Source of the DNA: Alistipes sp.
Lineage (GTDB): Bacteria; Bacteroidota; Bacteroidia; Bacteroidales; Rikenellaceae
DNA: 36,186 nt
NCBI GenBank assembly: GCA_019422485.1
Contig: JAHZDG010000007.1
Span: 39,369 to 75,554, forward strand
Reading direction: 5' to 3'
Both the position numbers and the translations under genes were made by a program. The notes below the pieces were generated by a model. That model saw nothing but the letters and a program-made list of their open reading frames with translations. It was not told the DNA's origin and did no database searches. Shown here piece by piece: positions 30,140-36,186 of the stretch (its first letter is position 1; every line of letters starts with the position of its first letter).

Positions 30140-30152
30140 GACACTGATATTT

Positions 30153-30179
30153 TTAAATGATTCCTAAAAACCGATTAAA
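30153..30179 (-). repeat. 11-nt-phased box triplet before the MuB-like gene
   Basis: Plus-strand TTAAA, CTAAA, TTAAA start at 30153, 30164 and 30175; on the minus strand TTTAA-TTTAG-TTTAA, 13 bases before the ATG. Part of it also codes the last residues of the transposase. Confidence 0.5.
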
Positions 30180-32405
30180 TGCCGCTTGTTTGGGATCGAT
30201 ATGCACCTCGGTGTCCTGATCCAGTTCCGGTAATGTTTTCGGAGAGGGTGTTTTTTCTGAAATCATACTATCTATTTCCTCTTCCCGTTCGGCATTATAA
30301 CTTTCTTTTGTGCCTCCGAGGGCCATATCTGCAGCATATCCATTCCCGCTGTAGAGCGTATCCATGGCCGAGAGCGCTTCGGCTCCAAAAGTCATCGCGG
30401 CTTCAAGCATGGATGCCTGGCGTTCCGACAGGTGACGGCGGGCGGATCGTTGCTCATCCGTAAGTTCTGCATGTGCCTTTCCGGCACGAACTGCCGGGGG
30501 GCAAGTGAGTATATATTTCCCGTCTGACGAGTATAGATCTGCGCCTGCTTCATCCCAGTGAACATAGACATGAGCATCGTAACCGTATCCCGTAGCTGCT
30601 GAAATACGTTGAGCCCCAGTGTTGTGATAGTCTGGAATTTCAAAGAGTGATTTTTGTCCGGCATGCTCAACTTCTACAAAACCACGCATCCGGGTTACCT
30701 CCACCTTTGTGTGATGCCCCATGATATTCCGCACCTGCATGGCGGACATGGGTTTGCATTCGGGATGTTTATTCTGCAAAAATGCTTCTCGAGGTGTAAG
30801 TCCATCGCCTCGAGGAGTATCATTCCAACGATTGATTGCATCCATGATCTGCTCGATGGCTTCGTTGTATGTTGGGTATTCTTCTTTTGAAATATTCTCC
30901 GTATTGGCAAAATTCTCCGAGTCAGAGGCCGCATGTGACGATCGAACGAAGTTCGTCAAGCTTCGCAGCGTACTGTTCTTAAAAAGCCGAAACATGACTT
31001 CTGCAGGGTTGGCTTGAGAGTTTCCCGGAGCAATGGTGCGAACGACATTGAATGTACTGCGCAGGAATTCTCTATTCTCATCATTGGTAAATGCTCCGTG
31101 ATTATCGCTCACAAACTCAAACATGGTTTGTCGGCCACCTTGTTCAACAGCCATTCGTACCGCTTCGCGCATCATGGCCCCAGTCTCCACACTATAACCC
31201 TCCGGGGAGAATTCGTAACCCGCTATATAGCTGCTTGCCACATCCGTAATGAGGATCGCGTACAGGTTCTTTACCTTCAGTTTGTAAGTAGGCTTGCCAT
31301 CTTTGCGTCCTTTTTCCCAATATTTGTAACCAATCAAACCCGATCCGTCACCGCAGAACAGAGAGTGAGCGTACGATAGTCTTTTGGCGGGAATATAGGT
31401 AAGCATATGTTTTTCATACCATTTCCGGCCATATCTGTGTATAGACATCTTCATTCGTTCATTGAATCGTGTCAGATGACTACTGAAGGAACGAAGGGAA
31501 ACCGGGGTTTCGCCGAATGCCTCCATGGCTGGTACATAGACCGTATCATACAGAGTTTTTTGATACTCTTTACGGGTATCACCGATATTCATGTATGCAC
31601 TATACATGATCGCCTGGTGAATGTCAAACTTGTGGATTTCGCCGGTTGCCATATCGACAATCTGATTCAGACCGACGATCTTTCGGTTGTCGTTGCCATA
31701 CTTGCCGGATATGATCCAGCGGCGCTGCATGTCGATATCTCCGGCGGGAAATGTGGCGATCTTCTTTCGTAAAGACTCTCCAGTGGAGACCCTGAAATTC
31801 GACAATCCTTGTGCTTCGATCGCTTTAGCACATGAAGTATAAAATGACGACAGCGAGTTTGCCCCAAAGTCTTTGTATCGGTTTGATCGTGTTGCCTGTG
31901 AAATGAAACGGCACCAGGCAAGAGCTTTGCCGTAGTCCCGACAAGTGGCAATATCTACAGCTATTCCACTGGAGAGGTTGATCCAGGCGACATCCTCCTC
32001 ATTGCGAAAATCGGTGACGGCACTTTGTATGGCAGACCGCAAAGACGCCTCGCGTTCCCTGGCACCTCTAAGGTTGTTGTCAGACACCAGCTCGATCAGC
32101 TGCTCTTTCGAGGGTAATAAATCCCGATAGCAACTCGGTTTTCGATTCGGGATGCGGTCAACGTCGTAGTAATACTGTCCACCTTTTCGCCCCCATCGCC
32201 ACGATTTTCCGGTATCACCCAGGAAGAAATCACCCTGCTCGGCAACCTTCCGCCAGGAGGCGGGAAGGGAAGATTTGTAGCGCCCTCTAATGACCCATAA
32301 ATACTCCTCTGTCAACTCACATGTCTCGACAACCAAACGCTGAGACACCCAGACAGTCGTTCCATCTGAGGTCTTTCGTATCAGTATGTCGTTAGGTCGA
32401 ATCAT
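30153..32405 (-). CDS. MuA-like DDE transposase
   Basis: The 750-residue protein has the transposase catalytic triad visible as ILITDVASSYIAGYE (Asp near 388), VSDNHGAFTNDENREFL (Asp near 434) and NSQANPAEVMFRLFK (Glu near 468), a D-x46-D-x34-E spacing. The DGLTPREAFLQ segment and a beta-barrel C-terminal domain (YGYDAHVYVHWDEAGADLYSSDGKYIL) follow, as in Mu-type and retroviral integrase-like enzymes. The N-terminal part binds the phage ends. Start at MIRPND (32403-32405) is chosen because the longer version would read through an intergenic hairpin and the phased boxes. It catalyses integration and replicative transposition with the MuB-like partner. Confidence 0.88.
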   Translation of the reverse strand: MIRPNDILIRKTSDGTTVWVSQRLVVETCELTEEYLWVIRGRYKSSLPASWRKVAEQGDFFLGDTGKSWRWGRKGGQYYYDVDRIPNRKPSCYRDLLPSKEQLIELVSDNNLRGAREREASLRSAIQSAVTDFRNEEDVAWINLSSGIAVDIATCRDYGKALAWCRFISQATRSNRYKDFGANSLSSFYTSCAKAIEAQGLSNFRVSTGESLRKKIATFPAGDIDMQRRWIISGKYGNDNRKIVGLNQIVDMATGEIHKFDIHQAIMYSAYMNIGDTRKEYQKTLYDTVYVPAMEAFGETPVSLRSFSSHLTRFNERMKMSIHRYGRKWYEKHMLTYIPAKRLSYAHSLFCGDGSGLIGYKYWEKGRKDGKPTYKLKVKNLYAILITDVASSYIAGYEFSPEGYSVETGAMMREAVRMAVEQGGRQTMFEFVSDNHGAFTNDENREFLRSTFNVVRTIAPGNSQANPAEVMFRLFKNSTLRSLTNFVRSSHAASDSENFANTENISKEEYPTYNEAIEQIMDAINRWNDTPRGDGLTPREAFLQNKHPECKPMSAMQVRNIMGHHTKVEVTRMRGFVEVEHAGQKSLFEIPDYHNTGAQRISAATGYGYDAHVYVHWDEAGADLYSSDGKYILTCPPAVRAGKAHAELTDEQRSARRHLSERQASMLEAAMTFGAEALSAMDTLYSGNGYAADMALGGTKESYNAEREEEIDSMISEKTPSPKTLPELDQDTEVHIDPKQAAFNRFLGII

Positions 32406-32406
32406 G

Positions 32407-32432
32407 TTTAAATAGCGTTTAAATGCCGTTTT
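32407..32432 (-). repeat. 11-nt-phased box triplet before the transposase gene
   Basis: TTTAAA at 32407 and 32418 and a TTTT stretch at 32429 keep an 11-nt step, ending 1 base before the chosen ATG (32405). This supports the shorter transposase start. Confidence 0.5.
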
Positions 32433-32508
32433 GGGATGTAATGGGAGGGGGTTAATAACCCTCCTCCCATCATCGGCTCGAGCCGTCTTCAAAAAATCGG
32501 GGTCCTTT

Positions 32509-32556
32509 GCTCCCGTGCCGGTATCGCTCCGGATAACGCCTTTGCGTTCACGGGAT
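32509..32556 (-). ncRNA. tRNA-like stem-loop cassette 2, upstream of the transposase gene
   Basis: TCCCGTG and CACGGGA form a 7-bp outer stem. Inside lie AACGC-N4-GCGTT and CCGG-N7-CCGG with a 7-nt loop (AGCGATA on minus). The minus strand ends GGGAGCAA, as in cassettes 1 and 3. The same overall fold with different stem sequences suggests conserved structure. Confidence 0.45.
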
Positions 32557-32596
32557 AAATGCTTATATTCGGGAGTCAAACCAATTTGTAAGCATT

Positions 32597-32812
32597 ATGG
32601 GGAAAGATGAATTGATATTATTATCTAAAGCGTATGCTATGTCTATGGTTGCCAAAGCACAAACCCAGGCTTTAGCCCAGTTTTTGATTGATGATGACAA
32701 AAAGGATGAATACAATAAAGCGGTTCGGAAAAACATACAAGACATAATTGAACAGGAACAAAACGAGTCGTTTAAGAATATCCTGAAAGAATCTTTTGAA
32801 TCGATCGGATAA
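32597..32812 (+). CDS. Small charged protein, strand opposite to the early operon
   Basis: The 71-residue ORF (MGKDELILLSKAYAMSMVAKAQTQALAQFLIDDDKKDEY...) has natural codon use and a helical, charged composition. It reads against the early operon and converges on a 45-residue minus-strand ORF, overlapping it by 41 bases. No -7 box is visible upstream. It could be a lysogeny-phase gene or an antisense regulator of the transcript that leads into the transposase gene. Confidence 0.5.
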   Translation: MGKDELILLSKAYAMSMVAKAQTQALAQFLIDDDKKDEYNKAVRKNIQDIIEQEQNESFKNILKESFESIG

Positions 32813-32909
32813 TCTCATCTTTTAAATTATCCTCTATTTCCTCTCTTCTCTCCGCCAATATTTCATCTATTAGTGGAGTGAGGAGTCTTTTGATCCATTT
32901 TCGCAACAT
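32772..32909 (-). CDS. Very small early protein (45 residues)
   Basis: Reads MLRKWIKRLLTPLIDEILAE then charged helix to LSGYS. It starts 7 bases after the stop of the upstream 55-residue gene, as if in one operon. It is an amphipathic helix with a basic start and acidic middle. No family is recognised. Confidence 0.45.
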   Translation of the reverse strand: MLRKWIKRLLTPLIDEILAERREEIEDNLKDEIIRSIQKILSGYS

Positions 32910-32915
32910 TGTGCC

Positions 32916-33083
32916 CTAAATTTTAAATGTGAATTCCCAATCTTTGAGTCCGTGTTTTGAAGGTGTGAACATTGTTTTCCGACAGATCAGCAGGCCGAAT
33001 AGCCTGTAATCTATTTGGGTCCCTACGGTTCGGCGGTCCTCGCCGTCGCCTTCGATGATCGGAGTAATTAATTTTGTAAACAT
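32916..33083 (-). CDS. Very small early protein (55 residues)
   Basis: Reads MFTKLITPIIEGDGEDRRTV... to KHGLKDWEFTFKI, TAG stop. It contains CRKTMFTP. It lies downstream of hairpin cassette 3 and a TTTAA-rich leader. Compactness and position in the early operon support it; the function is unknown. Confidence 0.5.
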   Translation of the reverse strand: MFTKLITPIIEGDGEDRRTVGTQIDYRLFGLLICRKTMFTPSKHGLKDWEFTFKI

Positions 33084-33107
33084 AGTTTAGGGATTTAAAG
33101 GGTTTCA

Positions 33108-33158
33108 TTGCTCCCACCTCGGTCTCGCTCCGGGTGGCAGCCCGAGGCTGCTGTGGGA
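33108..33158 (-). ncRNA. tRNA-like stem-loop cassette 3
   Basis: TCCCAC (33112-33117) and GTGGGA (33153-33158) form the outer stem. Inside are GCAGCC-N3-GGCTGC and a short hairpin with a 7-nt loop (AGCGAGA on minus), nearly the loop of cassette 2. The minus strand ends GGGAGCAATG. Confidence 0.45.
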
Positions 33159-33164
33159 TAAGGG

Positions 33165-33383
33165 TTAAATGCGATTCATGTGCAGGAAGAAAGCCACCTT
33201 TAGTGCGTCGGCAACGATTTTATTGTCCCTCATTAATGAATAAAACATATTGATCAAATCTTTTTGTGTGGTATTGGCGACGTTAAGTTGCTCACCCCCT
33301 TCTCTGAGCAGAATAAATGCTGAGCGACCATCAGCATCTGCCCACTCTTTGATCTCTTTGACTTTTTTTTCAATCTCATTCAT
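33165..33383 (-). CDS. Small early protein
   Basis: The 72-residue product (MNEIEKKVKEIKEWADADGRSAFILLREGGEQLNVANTTQKDL...) is a compact helical protein with a hydrophobic C-terminus (VADALKVAFFLHMNRI). It is a common kind of orphan in Mu-like early regions. No function can be given. It lies in line with the rest of the early operon. Confidence 0.65.
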   Translation of the reverse strand: MNEIEKKVKEIKEWADADGRSAFILLREGGEQLNVANTTQKDLINMFYSLMRDNKIVADALKVAFFLHMNRI

Positions 33384-33402
33384 AGACTTTGTTTTTAACC
33401 TT

Positions 33403-33734
33403 TTATTTTGTTATTGGTCGAGGGTTTGCCACAAGTCCTTCAAGGATCTTGGCTAACTCTGTACGTGCCTCAGGTTTTACCATGTAGAACAACCTGATAA
33501 ATGCATCTATCATGTAATACCCATATAGTTGCTCGTCTTCGAATAACCCTTCTGCAGCCTCCAGAGCCTCCGAGTGGTCTTCCTGTGATTCAGCTGCGGG
33601 ATGCGTCTTGGGTTCCGATCGGCGGACATACTTTCGCTTTGGCTTGATTTCATCGCGCGCCTCGGGGGGGGATTTTTACTGCGCTTGCTGGCCGGAATTG
33701 GCGGATCGGTATTGAAAATTTCGTCTCCGTACAT
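33403..33734 (-). pseudogene. Early gene split by an 8-G tract (phase-variable, frameshifted or programmed)
   Basis: The frame starts MYGDEIFNTDPPIPASKRSKNPP. After a run of eight C on the minus strand (plus G 33664-33671) sense continues only in another frame: EARDEIKPKRKYVRRSEPK...EDEQLYGYYMIDAFIRLFYMVKPEARTELAKILEGLVANPRPITK to TAA at 33403. One C more, or two fewer, would restore a protein of about 110 residues. Both halves look coding: the first has the start, the second a folded pattern. The annotated-type frame that stays open past the tract gives a nonsense basic tail. Confidence 0.65.
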
Positions 33735-33753
33735 AGTTGTATGATTTAGGTTA

Positions 33754-33948
33754 TTAAAGTTCTACGGGATCATCCTCCCAGGAGAGCCGATGTCCGATCA
33801 GTTTTTCGATCGCGCCGGATGGCAAATAGACTTCATCGTCATTGACAGTACCCCAGCTGGGAGCCCATTCGCCTGTTGTCTCCCGACGGAGCGGACGGTT
33901 ATTATAGATGGACTCGGTCCCATCTCTATTTACTGCTACCCATGCCAT
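33754..33948 (-). CDS. Small early protein, 64 residues
   Basis: The product (MAWVAVNRDGTESIYNNRPLRRETTGEWAPSW...VYLPSGAIEKLIGHRLSWEDDPVEL) resembles short prophage proteins with a DGTE-IFxNxP motif and LPxGxIxKLIG ending that are frequent in Bacteroidales phages. The function is unknown. It lies in the early operon without obvious own promoter. Confidence 0.7.
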   Translation of the reverse strand: MAWVAVNRDGTESIYNNRPLRRETTGEWAPSWGTVNDDEVYLPSGAIEKLIGHRLSWEDDPVEL

Positions 33949-33960
33949 AATACCCGAGGA

Positions 33961-34167
33961 TTAAAGCGTGTATGTAATAGCAGGTCTCATTCGTTTTACC
34001 CTTTTAATCAGACGATAGGTCGCTTTATAGATTCGCCTCAAGAGTCCATACCGGAATCCGAGTCTGGCAACCCAAGGGAAACAATGGCGATACGTTTGTG
34101 GAAGAACGATACATTCGCTCATGTTGAGAGCAATGTAGAAATCATCGAGTTTGTAAGATCGTCTCAT
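33961..34167 (-). CDS. Small basic early protein
   Basis: The 68-residue product is strongly basic (YRLIKRVKRMRPAITYTL at the end) with a hydrophobic middle (HCFPWVARLGFRYGLLRRIY). It might bind nucleic acid or membrane. No family is recognised; it is supported only by position and compact spacing. Confidence 0.5.
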   Translation of the reverse strand: MRRSYKLDDFYIALNMSECIVLPQTYRHCFPWVARLGFRYGLLRRIYKATYRLIKRVKRMRPAITYTL

Positions 34168-34234
34168 GCTGTTAAATGTTTATGCGTGATAAAAGCTGCT
34201 CCAGTTATCTAAATACCAGAATTCAAGTATTCAA

Positions 34235-34426
34235 CTAATTTGCGTTTGAGATCGGATATTCATAACCGCCTCGTTCAAGAGCAGCCTTCCTCAAAATGCG
34301 AGCTTTAGGACTGTTTGTAATGAAATTCAAGGCAGAATAGACCGTTCGATAAGTGGTTTTAAAGTCTTTCGCCAGGCGACTACGCTCTCCATGAGGAAGA
34401 ATGATGAAGTGTCGTGCTTTTTTCAT
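34235..34426 (-). CDS. First early gene, Ner/Cro-like DNA-binding protein
   Basis: The 63-residue product (MKKARHFIILPHGERSRLAKDFKTTYRTVYSALNF...) has a predicted helix-turn-helix (RSRLAKDFKTTYRTVYSALNF). It lies exactly where Mu has ner: first in the early operon, divergent from the repressor. It would down-regulate the early promoter and help commit to lysis. Similar short proteins start early operons in other Bacteroidales phages. Confidence 0.7.
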   Translation of the reverse strand: MKKARHFIILPHGERSRLAKDFKTTYRTVYSALNFITNSPKARILRKAALERGGYEYPISNAN

Positions 34427-34488
34427 GACTGTATTTATAAAGTTTTTTTCGTTACCTTTATGGCGTCTTCACATTTACGAAGACATGG

Positions 34489-34496
34489 CAAATATA
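34489..34496 (-). promoter_or_regulatory. -7 box of the early promoter
   Basis: TATATTTG on the minus strand, perfect TAnnTTTG; predicted start near 34482, leader about 55 nt to the Ner-like ATG. Confidence 0.55.
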
Positions 34497-34497
34497 G

Positions 34498-34511
34498 TAC
34501 AGTATTCTGTA
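34498..34511. promoter_or_regulatory. Repressor operator candidate O1
   Basis: TACAGTATTCTGTA, a 14-bp palindrome of the form TACA-N6-TGTA, directly upstream of the early -7 box, where binding would block polymerase. Confidence 0.5.
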
Positions 34512-34526
34512 AAATCAAAGTATAAA

Positions 34527-34540
34527 TACATTTTTTTGTA
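34527..34540. promoter_or_regulatory. Repressor operator candidate O2
   Basis: TACATTTTTTTGTA shows the same TACA-N6-TGTA pattern, 5 bases before the repressor ATG and 29 bases from O1. It could serve autoregulation. Confidence 0.45.
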
Positions 34541-34545
34541 TTGCA

Positions 34546-35472
34546 ATGAATGATGTCACTGCTCGCTACATTCAAATTATCACTCAACTAATTGATAATA
34601 ATAAAATTAAAGACTGGAAGGATTTCGCCTTAAAGATAGGGGTTAGTGTATCTTCTATTACAGAAATCACCAAAGGAAGGTCCAATGTTGGACTTAAGGC
34701 AATACAGAAAACTATATCAACTTTCCCTGGGATCAATACAGAATGGCTCATAACTGGTGAAGGAGAAATTTTCAAAACGAAAACTCCAGAAAACCTTATC
34801 AATTCAAATGATAAGATTTTTGATAAGGAATTTGATAAGGAACGAAAACTCCAGAAAACCTTATCAATTGCACATTGCCCGGACAATAACGAAACCTCTC
34901 TGGCAATCGTGAGCGATAGGGAGGCTTCTTACGTTACAGAAGAGAATCCGGGCACAATTATCCCAATCGTCGACATATCGGCTGCCGCAGGGGCGGGTGC
35001 ATTGAATCCGGACTATTACACCCAGACGGATTCGATCGTACTGCCACCTCACATGGTCAAGAAAGGCCTGCATCATTGCATCCGGGTTAAGGGGCAGTCA
35101 ATGTCTCCGACGCTTCAAGATGGCGGCTATATCATTACTCGACTGTTAAATCCGTCTGATTGGATTCGTATTAAAGATGGCTACATCTATGTAGTAACAA
35201 ACCGAGATGGAGAAACGTTCATTAAACGTTTAAAAAACAGACTTAAAGAGCATGGTTTCCTGGTTTGCACATCTGATAATCCGGAGAAAGCCACGTTTCC
35301 GAATTTCAATATAATGGAGGATGAAATCCATAATGTATGGGCTGTCGAATGGTATTTGTCGGCAAAAATGCCCAATATCCACGAAACCTATTACTCGAAG
35401 TTACAGCACCTGGAAGAGGATATGGAGAATATGAAAACAACCATGCAGACAATCCTCAAAAAGATGTCATGA
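34546..35472 (+). CDS. Prophage repressor with S24 (LexA-like) autopeptidase domain
   Basis: The 308-residue protein has an N-terminal Cro-like helix-turn-helix (about 10-60, DFALKIGVSVSSITEITKGRS) and a C-terminal S24 peptidase: cleavage site A148-G149 (SAAAGAGAL), nucleophile Ser185 (KGQSMSPTL) and Lys227 (TFIKRLKNR). A coiled C-terminal tail follows (LEEDMENMKTTMQTIL). It should keep the early promoter silent and be cleaved upon RecA activation, so the prophage is probably SOS-inducible, unlike Mu whose repressor lacks this domain. The linker between domains contains an out-of-phase DNA duplication. Confidence 0.88.
   Translation: MNDVTARYIQIITQLIDNNKIKDWKDFALKIGVSVSSITEITKGRSNVGLKAIQKTISTFPGINTEWLITGEGEIFKTKTPENLINSNDKIFDKEFDKERKLQKTLSIAHCPDNNETSLAIVSDREASYVTEENPGTIIPIVDISAAAGAGALNPDYYTQTDSIVLPPHMVKKGLHHCIRVKGQSMSPTLQDGGYIITRLLNPSDWIRIKDGYIYVVTNRDGETFIKRLKNRLKEHGFLVCTSDNPEKATFPNFNIMEDEIHNVWAVEWYLSAKMPNIHETYYSKLQHLEEDMENMKTTMQTILKKMS
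34777..34869 (+). repeat. 28-bp direct repeat inside the repressor linker
   Basis: A 28-bp sequence starting ACGAAAACTCCAG occurs at 34777-34804 and 34842-34869 (step 65 bp). As 65 is not a multiple of 3, the two copies are read in different frames (TKTPENLIN against RKLQKTLSI). Confidence 0.8.
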
Positions 35473-35553
35473 AAGGTGCTTTAATGATGCATTAAACGGG
35501 TTCTAAATGGGGTTGTTCTCGTTGATCGGTGGCGATGAACGCAAACACAAATT

Positions 35554-35579
35554 AAGCGGGTTTTAAGGCCCGCTTTTTT
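35554..35579 (+). terminator. Repressor terminator at the genetic left end
   Basis: AAGCGGG, loop TTTTAAGG, CCCGCTT then a T6 run (35574-35579). It points outward and ends 14 bases before the prophage terminus. Confidence 0.75.
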
Positions 35580-35593
35580 ATACTTGAATTACA

Positions 35594-35598
35594 CTTGA
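35594..35598 (+). repeat. Target-site duplication, copy at genetic left end
   Basis: CTTGA follows the terminal ACA of the prophage and matches 3413-3417. Confidence 0.7.
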
Positions 35599-35709
35599 CT
35601 CGCGACATACGGCGATCGAAGCTTGAAATTCTTACACTGAAATTATACTTATTTATAGTTCGTATCCCACCCGGATTTACGCTCAACTCTTTATTTTACA
35701 AATCAATAA

Positions 35710-36186
35710 CCGTTTTCTCGAGTTCTGGAACTCTCGTTCTGCCCCTCATATTGTCAATCCTCCGTTTGCCGGCACCGACCTTTTTCATTCGGAGGATATG
35801 CCGAATATTGATATTCTGCTTATTACATATGGTCATTGAGACCTCCAGAATGATTGGACCGTCAAGGCGCTACGGGAAAGGGTCGCTCGTGTGGTCTGTC
35901 CGTTGGGCGTGGGAGTGTACCTGGAATATTGGGGGGATGATCTCGATCGGATCGTTGAGTGGGACTGCTCGAAGCAGACCCGATACAGAGCTTTGAATCT
36001 GTATGGCCTGCTGTCCCGTCACATTTTGGGGTCGGGGATTGAGGGCCAACCGGACGTTGTGGGCTTCCTTGATGGTGGAGTCCCCTGCGTTGAGAGTGTT
36101 TGTCTGAGGGGATGGCGGGTATGGGCCGCACTTCAAAGAGATCGGCTGCCGCTTCCCGAGGATGGATTGGGCTGTTCTCGAGAACG
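35710..36186 (+). pseudogene. Decayed UlaG-type metallo-beta-lactamase-fold hydrolase (continues past window)
   Basis: Sense fragments of the family appear in order: VNPPFAGTDLFHSEDMPNIDILLIT, then TVKALRERVARVVCPLGVGVYLEYWG, then after a frame change near 36020 GLRANRTLWASLMVESPALRVFV, a TGA stop, and GDGGYGPHFKEIG. The zinc site HxHxDH is destroyed: the region reads YGH, stop (TGA at the Trp position), DLQND. At least two stops and one frameshift are present, so no enzyme is made. The N-terminus seems missing, but no sign ties this to the prophage insertion about 120 bases upstream. Confidence 0.75.

Larger units (their letters stand above)
3418..35593 (-). mobile_element. Complete Mu-like transposable prophage (about 32.2 kb)
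   Basis: The element has a DDE transposase and AAA+ partner of the MuA/MuB type, an S24 repressor reading opposite to them, Mu-type head genes (protease, major head, gp28, gp29, gp30, gp36, gpG, gp37), a contractile tail cluster, lysis genes and a methylase. There is no tyrosine or serine integrase. Genetic left is at high coordinates, so most genes read on the minus strand. Termini are inferred as TGTAATTCAAG (left, minus strand from 35593) and TGAAAAACCGG (right, plus strand from 3418), the same first four bases as the two ends of Mu. No essential structural gene is visibly broken, so the prophage may be active. Confidence 0.85.

Overview
The window is a segment of a Bacteroidales chromosome (Alistipes-like is possible; the genus is not determined) carrying one complete Mu-like transposable prophage. 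The assignment rests on the proteins (DeoR, AraC and cyclophilin-like lipoprotein types common in gut Bacteroidales), on several perfect TAnnTTTG (-7) promoter boxes, and on A/T-rich leaders without Shine-Dalgarno sites.

Layout. 1-3412 is host: the end of a DeoR regulator, a periplasmic carboxymuconolactone-decarboxylase/cupin protein, and a lipoprotein-AraC pair. 3418-35593 is the prophage (about 32.2 kb), bounded by a 5-bp duplication CTTGA and by 5'-TG...CA-3' termini. 35594-36186 is host again and holds a decayed UlaG-type metallo-beta-lactamase-fold gene.

The prophage lies with its genetic left (repressor) end at high coordinates. An S24 repressor (34546-35472, +) faces a leftward early operon: Ner-like protein, many tiny genes, MuA transposase, MuB ATPase, a beta-solenoid repeat protein, DUF3164, DUF4406, GemA-like DUF1018. 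A rightward packaging/head cluster (18790-25867) holds terminase, amidase endolysin, gp36, portal, MuF, gpG and gp37. A leftward cluster (18668-4667) holds protease/scaffold, major head, holin, spanin, sheath, tube, chaperones, tape measure, baseplate, fibre and a lipoprotein. An orphan Dam-type methylase sits at the genetic right end, the place Mu uses for mom.

The strongest unusual signals are: (1) portal and MuF appear joined by a -1 frameshift site (T TTT TTC, 5-nt spacer, perfect 10-bp stem), and the MuF part has no close start codon of its own; (2) the MuF C-terminus carries an HExxH metallopeptidase-like domain, and a 78-residue acidic protein with its own promoter-like box is encoded antisense against its 3' end, the layout of an effector and immunity pair; (3) a second -1 site makes the tail chaperone fusion; (4) spacers of the early operon hold repeated tRNA-like stem-loop cassettes ending GGGAGCAA; (5) triplets of TTTAA-like boxes spaced 11 nt (once 10) precede five genes and recur near both ends; (6) an 8-G tract splits a small early gene; (7) a compact structured RNA with its own promoter-like box lies next to the methylase gene.

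All names come from reading sequence and gene order; no database search was run.
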